A stretch of DNA of 33,830 bases. Origin: Candidatus Nitrosopumilus sp. (GTDB lineage Archaea; Thermoproteota; Nitrososphaeria; Nitrososphaerales; Nitrosopumilaceae). How positions within the stretch are numbered: position 1 is the stretch's first letter; each line of letters begins with the position of its first letter. The stretch is taken from positions 1 to 33,830 of the forward strand of contig RKRY01000127.1 of the NCBI GenBank assembly GCA_007571135.1. The letters run 5' to 3'. The position numbers were made by a program, and so were the translations under genes. Positions 9,301 through 18,227 of this stretch are shown one piece after another. The notes under the pieces were generated by a model. That model was not told the DNA's origin and did not search any database. It saw only the letters and a list, made by a program, of their open reading frames with translations.

Positions 9301-10398
9301 TTACAGTACTGGCCTGATTGCTCCTGCCAAGAGTGCGTGATCTGCAATGGTTAGCGCAACTAGAGAGTCTACAACAGGCGGGGCACGCGGTACGACACAG
9401 GGGTCATGCCTCCCCTTTACTTGTAAGACGGTCTCTTTTTTGGTCTTTATGCTTACAGTACTCTGTCTCTGAGCAATCGAGGATGCTGGTTTGAATGCAA
9501 CTCTCATTGTAATTGGCATGCCGTTGGAGATGCCCCCCAGGATTCCGCCAGAGTTGTTTGTCTTAGTAACAATCTTTTCCCCCTTGATCGTATATGGATC
9601 ATTATTCTCCGAACCAAACAGTTTGGAACCCTCAAACCCTGAGCCAAATTCCACTCCCTTTACGGATGGAATGGAGAACATTGCCCCGCTCAAATCAGAT
9701 TCCAGGGAATTGAAGATTGGCTCTCCCAATCCTACGGGAACGTTTGTTGTAACGGACTCTATTATCCCTCCAAGCGAGTCTCCCCTCCTTTTTGCATCCA
9801 AAATCTTCTCTCTCATTATCTTTGCAGTTCTAGTTTCTGGACATCTGATTTCATTTTTGTAAATAGAACCAACCATCTTTTCGTTGAATCCCCTCTCCAT
9901 CCTTACTTTTCCAATCTGCACTGTGTACGAATTTGTTTCAATTCCAAGTGTTGTTTTGAGAAGTTTTCTTGCAATGGCACCTCCCATAACGTGTGTTGCA
10001 GTCAGCCTTCCAGAGAACCTCCCCCCGCCCCTGTAATCATTGTGTTGATTGTATTTAATCAGGGCAGGATAGTCTGAATGGCCGGGACGAAGTTTCGTTC
10101 TCAAATCATCATAATCCCTTGATCTTTGATCGCTGTTACAAATTAACATCGTAATTGGAGCACCGGTTGTTTGTCCTCTGAAGACTCCCGAGATGATTTC
10201 TACGACATCCCCCTCCCGTCTTTGCGTTGAGATTACACTCTGACCGGGCTTTCTTTGATCTAACATCTCCTGAATATATTTCTCATCAATCTCCAATCCT
10301 GCAGGACATCCGTCTAGTACCGCACCTATTGATCTTCCATGGCTTTCCCCAAAGCTAGTTAGGACAAGACGATGACCAATAGAACTTCCAGACAACAC
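9301..10398 (-). CDS. aroC: Chorismate synthase
   Basis: GHRLVLTSFGESHG, RPGHSDYPALIKYNQHNDYRGGGRFSGRLTA, GRHDPCVVPRAPPVVDSL. Confidence 0.95.
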   Translation of the reverse strand: MLSGSSIGHRLVLTSFGESHGRSIGAVLDGCPAGLEIDEKYIQEMLDQRKPGQSVISTQRREGDVVEIISGVFRGQTTGAPITMLICNSDQRSRDYDDLRTKLRPGHSDYPALIKYNQHNDYRGGGRFSGRLTATHVMGGAIARKLLKTTLGIETNSYTVQIGKVRMERGFNEKMVGSIYKNEIRCPETRTAKIMREKILDAKRRGDSLGGIIESVTTNVPVGLGEPIFNSLESDLSGAMFSIPSVKGVEFGSGFEGSKLFGSENNDPYTIKGEKIVTKTNNSGGILGGISNGMPITMRVAFKPASSIAQRQSTVSIKTKKETVLQVKGRHDPCVVPRAPPVVDSLVALTIADHALLAGAIRPVL

Positions 10399-10435
10399 AC
10401 TATCATGGTAATATGATGCTTATAATTCCTCATTC

Positions 10436-10807
10436 TTAACAAGGAATTTTGAATGTTTTTGTTGGGCCGGCCTGCCTTACATCTTGCTTTTCAAGCATTT
10501 TTGGCCATGACATACTGATCAGCAGAGGTAGTTGTGAAGCAGACTGTTGGAGTGTGTGTTTTATGCTTGGCTGCTTGGCTGCCTGCAGGCCGTTCCCAAA
10601 ATTGCCAAGGTTGAAGCTGGTTTTCCGATCATCAGATCCAGACAATCGTAATATATGTGCCAGCCAAAAGTCTTGAGATGTGTTGATGTGACTAAGAAGA
10701 CATGCAAATAAACACATAACCGCTGTTCTGATAAAAAAGTTCACACCTGTCTGCACCAAAGCATTGATGATCAAGAGGATCTGCCCTGCTCCCAGGCATG
10801 CCTCCAT
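10436..10807 (-). CDS. Orphan ORF of unknown function between aroA and aroC (may not be a real gene)
   Basis: 123-aa ORF in operon orientation, no recognisable family. Confidence 0.25.
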   Translation of the reverse strand: MEACLGAGQILLIINALVQTGVNFFIRTAVMCLFACLLSHINTSQDFWLAHILRLSGSDDRKTSFNLGNFGNGLQAAKQPSIKHTLQQSASQLPLLISMSWPKMLEKQDVRQAGPTKTFKIPC

Positions 10808-10823
10808 CTCTTAGTCGATTCTT

Positions 10824-12113
10824 TTAAAGACAGCCCGTTTGCTGGATCTCAATCTCTGCACCCAACCTGCCCATCTCTTCAATGAAATTTGGGTATGACA
10901 CATTCACTGAATCAGGATCTGTGACAATACAATCGCCAACAAACATTGCAGCTATGCAAAATGCCATAAATAGCCTGTGATCATTTTCGACATTTAACTC
11001 CGCACTGCTTAACCTGTTGCATGGTTCTAAGATTAGCCCGTCTTTGTTTTCTTGAACACCGACTCCAATCTTCTTTAGTTCCCTTGTTATGGTTGCGATT
11101 CTGTCAGTCTCTTTTAGTCTTGCGTGTCTCACATTGGCTATCTCAATCGGCCTTGAGGATTTTAGAACAAGTATTGCCAAAGGTGGGAGTAGGTCTGGAG
11201 AATCACTTAAATCAAATCTTCCACCGTTGAGTTTCTCAGGAGGCTCAACCCTAATCCCCTTACCGTCCATTATGACTGGCACCCCAAGCTGCTCTAGAAT
11301 ATCAACGAATACTTTGTCGCCTTGTGGCAAACTTCCAACGTCACCTCTGATTGTGACTTTTTCTCCGGATAGTGTTGCTGCTGCAAGCAACAATGCCAGA
11401 CTGGAGAAATCTGCTGGGACGGAAAATGTTGTGGCTTTGTAGGACTGCGGTACAACATTATATTTTTTGTAGGGCACCAATGCTTGAACTGACACTCCAA
11501 ACTTTCTCATCGTGGCTATGGTCGCATCGATGTAGGGTTTTGAGACCAGATTGCCCACAATTGATAGGCTAATTCCATTTTCCGTCAGTGGCGCACAAAT
11601 TAGGAGTGACGAGATAAACTGACTGGAAAAATTTCCCGGTATTGAGACATCCCCTCCTGAGATTCTCCCCTGAATTCTTATTGGTGGCCTCCCGTCTATC
11701 GAAGAGCACTTTGCTCCCATGTCGCTTAATGCATCAAGCAGTGGCTGCATGGGACGTCTTTGCAGGCTTTTGTCTCCTGTCAGGACGATCTCTTTGGAGA
11801 ATAATCCTGCAATACCTGATGCTATTCTGATTGTAGTACCCGAGTTTTCGGCGTTGATCTCAGATACATTCGTGCCTAAATTAATGGGATTTTTGACTAT
11901 TACCGATGAGCCGTTGATCTCGATCTCTGCACCGAACTTTCTGCATGCGTCAATCGTAGCCTTTGTATCTGCTGAAAGTAGTACATTTTCTACCGTACTC
12001 TCTTTTCCTGCCAGGGCTGCTAGAAAAATTGCCCTGTGCGTATAACTCTTGTTGGGAGGACAGTCGATCTCCCCTGAAATCTTTGATTTTGATATCCTAC
12101 AACTCATGGGCAT
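10824..12113 (-). CDS. aroA: 3-phosphoshikimate 1-carboxyvinyltransferase (EPSP synthase)
   Basis: PPNKSYTHRAIFLAALAGKESTVEN, NSGTTIRIASGI, GDKSLQRRPMQPLLDAL, RLKETDRI. Confidence 0.95.
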   Translation of the reverse strand: MPMSCRISKSKISGEIDCPPNKSYTHRAIFLAALAGKESTVENVLLSADTKATIDACRKFGAEIEINGSSVIVKNPINLGTNVSEINAENSGTTIRIASGIAGLFSKEIVLTGDKSLQRRPMQPLLDALSDMGAKCSSIDGRPPIRIQGRISGGDVSIPGNFSSQFISSLLICAPLTENGISLSIVGNLVSKPYIDATIATMRKFGVSVQALVPYKKYNVVPQSYKATTFSVPADFSSLALLLAAATLSGEKVTIRGDVGSLPQGDKVFVDILEQLGVPVIMDGKGIRVEPPEKLNGGRFDLSDSPDLLPPLAILVLKSSRPIEIANVRHARLKETDRIATITRELKKIGVGVQENKDGLILEPCNRLSSAELNVENDHRLFMAFCIAAMFVGDCIVTDPDSVNVSYPNFIEEMGRLGAEIEIQQTGCL

Positions 12114-12951
12114 CTGCCTTTTTGTTGCTGATCTTCGAGACGATGATCCTGCCCTCTAAATGTGAAAATGCCTTTTTGATGCTTGCCTTGTTATCTCTTT
12201 TGGTTATTGCGGCAATCGATGGCCCATTTCCCGAGACTGATGCCCCTGATGCCCCCCTCGCGATCAGTGTTGTAATTATCTTGGGATCTGAGTTTAGAAT
12301 TGACGCAGTAGCCAGCCCGTTGATGGTCATCGCCTCCCAATACTTTTGTCTTCTTGCCAGATCCCATGCACTATCAAAGACTGAAGATAGCGCCTTGAGA
12401 TTCTTGGGATTCCCCCGTTTACGCTTTCTTGGGACAAAAATTACAGCGACTAGATCTGCAGGGCCCCTTCCATATTGCACCCTTTTCTTTGTTGCATTAT
12501 CAGTAACATTGAACCCCCCATAGTAACATGAACAAGCATCGTCATACGCCCCCGTGATACTTACTTTTGATTCGATGGATGCATCAACTCCTGCAAGAAG
12601 GATCTGTTGATCTGTCACCCTTGGCTTGAAAATTTTTGCACATGCCAATGCAACTGCCGAGGATATGGCACTGGAACTTTTTAATCCATAACCTGTCGGT
12701 ATCTCTGAATTTAGCGTAATGGCAACCCTGTTTTTTTCCAGATCCGTTTTTGGGATGATTTTCTCCACCGTCTTGCTGATTAATCTTGAACTCAAACTCT
12801 TGTTTTCAGAACGTATTGTGATTCCTTTTCCATGACTCGTCTCAACTGCCGCCTCCACCTTGAGATCAATTCCAAGTGTAGCACCCTTTTGCGTTGCAAT
12901 TGCATTTACAAGGGATACTGCTCCGTGAACGGTGGCTACGGCTTTTGCCAT
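12097..12951 (-). CDS. aroK: Shikimate kinase, archaeal GHMP type
   Basis: GHMP-type GYGLKSSSAISSAVALACAK and GNGPSIAA; located between aroA and aroE. Confidence 0.9.
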   Translation of the reverse strand: MAKAVATVHGAVSLVNAIATQKGATLGIDLKVEAAVETSHGKGITIRSENKSLSSRLISKTVEKIIPKTDLEKNRVAITLNSEIPTGYGLKSSSAISSAVALACAKIFKPRVTDQQILLAGVDASIESKVSITGAYDDACSCYYGGFNVTDNATKKRVQYGRGPADLVAVIFVPRKRKRGNPKNLKALSSVFDSAWDLARRQKYWEAMTINGLATASILNSDPKIITTLIARGASGASVSGNGPSIAAITKRDNKASIKKAFSHLEGRIIVSKISNKKADAHEL

Positions 12952-13788
12952 CTAGACTCCTCCTCCCAAGAGTGCCTTTTTCATAGCATCATAAGGCGCT
13001 TTTACGTCGTGCCAGATCTCAAATGCTCGTACTGCTTGGCCTAGTAGCATTTCATAGCCAAAGATTATCCTTGCCCCTCTCTCCTTTGCCCTTTTGATAA
13101 AATCCGTATTCATTGGCATATACACAATATCATACACAATGGCATCCCCTCTAAGGCTGTCAAGTGATATCGGACTCCTTTCATTTTTCAGTCCCACCGA
13201 TGTGGCATTTACTACTATGTCATAGTTTTTTGCAGAATCTCCCACCTCGGCTACTCCCACATGTGTCGCGTCCAATCCGTTTTCCTTTGAAAATTCTGAC
13301 AGTTCTTCTGCTTTTTGTACGGTCCTATTTGCAATGGTTATCTCCCCTGCCTTCTCTTTTGCAAATCCTGCAACGATTGCACGTGCGGCCCCTCCGGCTC
13401 CCAATAGCAGCACTTTGAGATCTTTGATTGGGATGCCTTTTTTCTTAAACGGATCCAAGAACCCATCCATGTCCGTGTTGTATCCTTTTAGGACTCCGTC
13501 CTTATTCTCAACTGTGTTGACAGCACCAATCAAACTGCATGACTCGTCAAGCTTGTCGGCATGTTTTACCATCTCGACTTTGTGAGGGACAGTGACGTTA
13601 AATCCGCTGACCTGAATCTTTTTCAACCCCTCAATCCCGCTTTTTAGTTGGCCTTTTGGAATTCTGTACGCAATGTATGAGCAGCCTAAATTTAATTCCC
13701 TAAAAGCTGCACTGTGAATGTTCGGGGAGAGGGAGTGATCAATCGGATCACCTATTACTGCAAACAACCCTGACATCTTGTTTTTCAA
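12952..13788 (-). CDS. aroE: Shikimate dehydrogenase
   Basis: VIGDPIDHSLSPNIHSAAF, GFNVTVPHKVEMV, GAVNTV, NTDMDGF, LLGAGGAARAI. Confidence 0.95.
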   Translation of the reverse strand: MKNKMSGLFAVIGDPIDHSLSPNIHSAAFRELNLGCSYIAYRIPKGQLKSGIEGLKKIQVSGFNVTVPHKVEMVKHADKLDESCSLIGAVNTVENKDGVLKGYNTDMDGFLDPFKKKGIPIKDLKVLLLGAGGAARAIVAGFAKEKAGEITIANRTVQKAEELSEFSKENGLDATHVGVAEVGDSAKNYDIVVNATSVGLKNERSPISLDSLRGDAIVYDIVYMPMNTDFIKRAKERGARIIFGYEMLLGQAVRAFEIWHDVKAPYDAMKKALLGGGV

Positions 13789-13811
13789 AGTACTGTGACT
13801 GATTTAAACTC

Positions 13812-14495
13812 TCAATTTTTTATTTTTTTAAGATTGATGATTCTCTTTACTTCGTCTACGCTAAACTGGCCTGGTGCAACTGCCTTTCCTAGTGATGCGT
13901 AGGTATACGGACTTCCAAGATACAGGCATAAAATTCTGGAAATCCTGCCAAAATCCCCCATGGCAAATGAGATTAGGTTGTTTTTCCCCTCGCACCTACC
14001 GTACAATTCCAGCATCCTTGTAGAATCATCAGTCGATTTTGCAGTGCCTACGATTTTGACAAAATTTGAAAACCTGCTCATGTCCACCATCCTCTTTTTG
14101 AGCTCAGCTGCGTTTGGGGTCTTCTTAAAGTCATGCCATGAAATTAAGAGTCTGGTCTTAGTTGATTCTAGAAATTTTGCCAGGGCCACATTTTTCTTTA
14201 TTGCGTTAAACTCGACATCTAAAAGATATGGATCGTATTTTGCAATAAGTTTGATGAGTGCGATTCTCTCTTTTTCACTTCCTAGAAACTGACCGCCCTC
14301 ACTCTTTGGCCTTAACGTACAAACAATTCTGCCGAGATCCTTTTTAACCAATTCAAGCGTTTTGGGGATGTCATTGATTTTTAGGAAATCAAATCTTACT
14401 TCTATGTAATCAGATCTCCTTAGTGCGATTTTGGCTGTTTGTCCTACTTTTAATGGCGTCTTTTCTGCTATTGAGACACATGTTTTGTATTTCAT
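13812..14495 (-). CDS. aroD: 3-dehydroquinate dehydratase, type I
   Basis: DYIEVRFDFL, IVCTLRPKSEGGQF, LLISWHDFKKTPN, VKIVGTAKS. Confidence 0.88.
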   Translation of the reverse strand: MKYKTCVSIAEKTPLKVGQTAKIALRRSDYIEVRFDFLKINDIPKTLELVKKDLGRIVCTLRPKSEGGQFLGSEKERIALIKLIAKYDPYLLDVEFNAIKKNVALAKFLESTKTRLLISWHDFKKTPNAAELKKRMVDMSRFSNFVKIVGTAKSTDDSTRMLELYGRCEGKNNLISFAMGDFGRISRILCLYLGSPYTYASLGKAVAPGQFSVDEVKRIINLKKIKN

Positions 14496-14496
14496 T

Positions 14497-15561
14497 TCAT
14501 TTTTCTAGTATGTACTCGTCAGAGACCTCCATTCCAAAGTGCCTTCCGGTTGCTGGTCTTGCATGAACCATTACCGTGTCACCCTTTTTGAGATGGGTTA
14601 CAGAGACTAACTGTCCGTTCTGTTTTACAAATCTAATCGTCTCGGCATCTTGAGCGATGATTCCCCCAATCTCTCCGCCTGTCGATGCCTTTATCATTAA
14701 CATCGGCCTGCGCTCAATCTTTGATCTTCCCACAGTTGCCCTTCTGACTTTTCCTTTGGGATTGAGAATTAGAACTTCGGAACCCGTCTCAACCTCAGAT
14801 AGATAGCTGGTAGTCCCATCAGGCGATAGCGTGTAGCAGTGAACCGCTCCTGCATTTACCCTAAATGGTCTTGGTGACGTAAAAGATGATCCCACTGATT
14901 CATTGTGCACCAAAAACAAAAAGTTTGATCTGCTTCCAACAAGCATTCCTTCTCCCTTGTGAAGCATTGACGCAGTGTCGACGCAGACTCGTTCCCCGTC
15001 TCCCACTTCTTTGATCTCGACGATCTTTGCAGGTTTCATCTCAAAGATTCTTGCTCCAAGATAGACCATCGTTTCTTTGACTTTGCTAATTGATGATGTG
15101 CTAAAGATTACTCCATCTACTCCCACCTCTAAAATCGAGAACATCTTTCTAACTTCCTCTGAAGTTCTTGCCATTGTGAAAATCTTGGTATGTACTTTGT
15201 GAAGTTTTGCAATAATGTTTTCTAGCGGGATGATCTTCCAATCCCTAACCTCTACAATGACAAAGTCCAATCCTTTCATTGCGGCATTTAGGATGTCCTC
15301 GATGTCTGAATTTGATAGGACCTGAAACTTTCTGCCTATCTTCTTTCCTTTTAGCTTTGCATATACTGCATCTTTTTCAAGAACTACAAGGTTTGCGTTA
15401 CTTGACGGATAAACCGTCTGGAGTTTTGATTTCTTTCCTCCCAATTTTTTTGGATCAAGATACACCGTCTTGATTCCTTCGCCTTCTAACTGTGGGAGAA
15501 GTTTGTCCAACTGTGCCTGTGAGCCCTTTGGCAAAATAATTAATTCCTTTGTTTTACTCAA
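14497..15561 (-). CDS. 3-dehydroquinate synthase II (archaeal type)
   Basis: SRSNFLFLVHNESVGSSFTSPRPFRVNAGAVHCYTL...YLSEVETGSEVL; located next to ADH synthase. Confidence 0.92.
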   Translation of the reverse strand: MSKTKELIILPKGSQAQLDKLLPQLEGEGIKTVYLDPKKLGGKKSKLQTVYPSSNANLVVLEKDAVYAKLKGKKIGRKFQVLSNSDIEDILNAAMKGLDFVIVEVRDWKIIPLENIIAKLHKVHTKIFTMARTSEEVRKMFSILEVGVDGVIFSTSSISKVKETMVYLGARIFEMKPAKIVEIKEVGDGERVCVDTASMLHKGEGMLVGSRSNFLFLVHNESVGSSFTSPRPFRVNAGAVHCYTLSPDGTTSYLSEVETGSEVLILNPKGKVRRATVGRSKIERRPMLMIKASTGGEIGGIIAQDAETIRFVKQNGQLVSVTHLKKGDTVMVHARPATGRHFGMEVSDEYILEK

Positions 15562-16336
15562 TTTTTTTCATTGCTTCCTTTGCAGTTCCTTTTCGGAATA
15601 TAATTTCAGCTAGTGCTTCAACCATTTTTTCAGGAGCCTTGTGGGCAAAGATGTTTCGCCCATACGTCACGCCTTTTGCTCCGGCTGCCATGACGTCCTC
15701 AGTCATTTGAAGGATGTCCAGATCGGTTTTTGCCTTTGGTCCTCCCGCAATCACGATCGGTACCGGCGTGTTCTTTACAATCTCTGCAAACGAGTCTACA
15801 TCCCCTGTATATACCGTCTTTACAATGTCGGCACCGAATTCTGCCCCAATTCTTGCAACATGTGCTACAATTTTTGGATCATGTGGATCCTTGACATTCT
15901 CTCCTCTGGGATACATCATTGCTAAAAGCGGCATTCCCCATCTGTGACATTGATCAGTTGTCATCCCAAGCTGCTCTAGCATCTCTGGTTCTTCTTTTCC
16001 ACCGATGTTGATGTGGAGAGAAACTCCGTCAGCGCCCATTGCCACTGCCTCTCTGACAGTTCCTGTCAGCATCTTTTTGTTTGGAGATAATGACAATGAC
16101 GTACTACCTGAAAAATGAACTAAGACTCCAATCTTTGGGGGTTTTGGCAAAGTCTTAAGAATTCCTTTGTTGATGATGACACTTGTAAGTCCGTGTCCCT
16201 CACATTTGTAAATAGTTGCCGCGGGGTCGGTGAGACCCTCAATAGGCCCATTTGAGATGCCATGATCCATAGGAATGCAGAGCATCTTTCCTTTTCTTAA
16301 AATTCGATTTAATCTAATTTGATTGCCAGACACCAT
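15554..16336 (-). CDS. 2-amino-3,7-dideoxy-D-threo-hept-6-ulosonate synthase (FBP aldolase/ADH synthase family)
   Basis: [64 protein letters not shown]. Start taken at MVSGNQIRL. Confidence 0.92.
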   Translation of the reverse strand: MVSGNQIRLNRILRKGKMLCIPMDHGISNGPIEGLTDPAATIYKCEGHGLTSVIINKGILKTLPKPPKIGVLVHFSGSTSLSLSPNKKMLTGTVREAVAMGADGVSLHINIGGKEEPEMLEQLGMTTDQCHRWGMPLLAMMYPRGENVKDPHDPKIVAHVARIGAEFGADIVKTVYTGDVDSFAEIVKNTPVPIVIAGGPKAKTDLDILQMTEDVMAAGAKGVTYGRNIFAHKAPEKMVEALAEIIFRKGTAKEAMKKIE

Positions 16337-16488
16337 GCACTGATCTGATTTTTGTACCCTACTTAAAATTAATGTGAAACTGAGGAGTTGTTTAAACCAG
16401 GCCCGTACACGCCATGAACCCCATTTCCAGTTGCGCTTTCTCATGGCATACTGCGTTTTATCTCCGTTACGTCGGGCTATGTCTAGGT

Positions 16489-16668
16489 ATAGCTACGAGC
16501 ATAAATCCATCGGTATCGCGCCACCTGCCTTCCAGTTGTAATTGGATCCAGTCTTTCGCAATAGTTACGAGCATAAATCCATCGGTATCGCGCCACTGGG
16601 ATAGTATTCGGTGCTGTCCGTTATCGTCTCAGATAGCTACGAGCATAAATCCATCGGTATCGCGCCAC
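16489..16668. CRISPR. Minimal CRISPR-like array: three 36-nt repeats, two 36-nt spacers, period exactly 72; no cas genes in window
   Basis: atag[c/t]tacgagcataaatccatcggtatcgcgccac at 16489-16524, 16561-16596, 16633-16668; spacers unrelated to each other. Confidence 0.5.
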
Positions 16669-17200
16669 CGATACACACATAGATCCCTGCATTCCACGCG
16701 TTGTCATGACATCAGACAACACGGATCTCAGAATGGAATGCAAAAGGGAGAGAAACTTTGCGATCGGAAGAAGGATACTTGCAGCACACATGGTCTGCTA
16801 GCAGGGCCTCACCGCGACGCGCACGGCAGAGCTCCTGATGCAGTGTCCAGACTGGGTAAGCATGTGGGTGCGTAGTGTCTACGTTAGATAAGAGCTTATC
16901 TTGACGGGTCCGACCTTACCGTTATCCAGCATTGCACGAATCGACTCCTTTATCTCCTTTGTATTCCTATACAACCTGTTGCCGGTGCCCTTGCGGATCA
17001 TGCGTCACTGTATCTCTACCGGGTTGAGCTCCAGTGTGTACGGGAGAAGGTATCCAAGCACTACGTCGTCTCATGATCATCAGGATATTTTTTTACCGCG
17101 ACCGATTTGTGGTATCCAACGCTGTCAAGACATGCGAGGATCCTACCAAATCTTTTACGCAGCTCCTCTAGGAACCCGATAAGGCTCCCGCCGTCTGCCC

Positions 17201-17311
17201 TGTCTGCAAACCGGCAGACAAACCCGTCCCTGTGCAACCCCAAATGAGATCAGATAGTCTATTGAGCGGGCGGTGTCTGCAAACCGGAAGACAAACCCGT
17301 CCCTGTGCAAC
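17201..17311. repeat. Repeat-spacer-repeat unit: 38-nt repeat (17201-17238, 17274-17311), 35-nt spacer, period 73
   Basis: tgtctgcaaaccgg[c/a]agacaaacccgtccctgtgcaac twice. Confidence 0.92.
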
Positions 17312-17366
17312 GCGCCAAACGAGTGGAACCTTTTTCCTGACAGGCTGACAGGTGTTGTCACCGGCA

Positions 17367-17475
17367 TGCCGATCGGGTACCATCCGTTCCAGATGTTCCA
17401 CTGGTCCAAAGACGCGCGTGGTACTCCTGTCATTTTTGTATGCCGATCGGGTACCACCCGTTCTAGGTGTTCCAC
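17367..17475. repeat. Repeat-spacer-repeat unit: 35-nt repeat (17367-17401, 17441-17475), 39-nt spacer, period 74
   Basis: tgccgatcgggtacca[t/c]ccgttc[c/t]ag[a/g]tgttccac twice. Confidence 0.88.
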
Positions 17476-18227
17476 CCTATGATGTAAGATGTCTCATCAT
17501 GGCAATTGCCTGTATTCCATGGCCGCGTGGCGTCTTACGTCCTTCTATCTTTTTTTTAAACGCGTTCCGTTCGTATTCTGAGACGGCCTTTGGGTGTTTT
17601 GGCCTTGGCCTGCGTGATGGGAAGCATCCTGTGCAGCAGATCATACATGCCGGAGGAGGCGTACATTGCGCCGAACTTTTTCCCGACGTGTACTATCAGC
17701 AGTCGTGCCGTCCACAATGATGACTCGAACCCGCATCTGTCAGGACCTGCAATCAGGTCTGTCCGCAGCTGCCTGAGCTGCTCTGGCGTGAGCTTGCACG
17801 ATGCGCCCGGCCTTGTCTCGTCGCATATGCCGCCAAAACCGTCCCTCACAGTCCGTCCCGGCCAGTTGCGTATGGCAAGTACGGCCTGTCAAGGGAGTCA
17901 GATATGACATACGCCGACATCCTCTCCTTTCTCATGGCGTATGCCAAGAGTCTGTCTTTTGCCTTGGGATTCCTCTCTTCTTTGTGCATCCAGCGCGGCC
18001 GCGCCAGGCCGATGCCCCTTAGAAAACCACATTTGGTAAGCGTCTTTTTTGATTTAACCATGCAATATGACAGATGTCCCGTGATCATACACTTCGATCA
18101 GTCTTTGTTGACAAAATGATAAGTGATTGTCAATCGGGATCACTACGCATCTGTTGGCATTTCACTTTTCTTTTTTGTACATGTACCTATCAAGAATTAA
18201 ATAGAAATTCCAAAGGATAAAAATCAA

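Larger units (their letters stand above)
16879..18061 (-). pseudogene. Decayed IS630-like transposase
   Basis: Fragments LTPEQLRQLRTDLIAGPDRCGFESSLWTARLLIVHVGKKFGAMYASSGMYDLLHRM, ETSYIIGWN, FHSFGALHRDGFVFRFAD, GFLEELRKRFGRILACLDSVGYHKS, LGYLLPYTLELNPVEIQ* follow IS630 order; frameshifts and stops interrupt it. Confidence 0.75.

Noticed and set aside
16414-16875. 153-aa ORF containing SINPSVSRH repeats every 24 residues
   Set aside because: The periodicity follows from the 72-bp DNA array (multiple of 3), and the flanking parts have no protein-like character; treated as noncoding.
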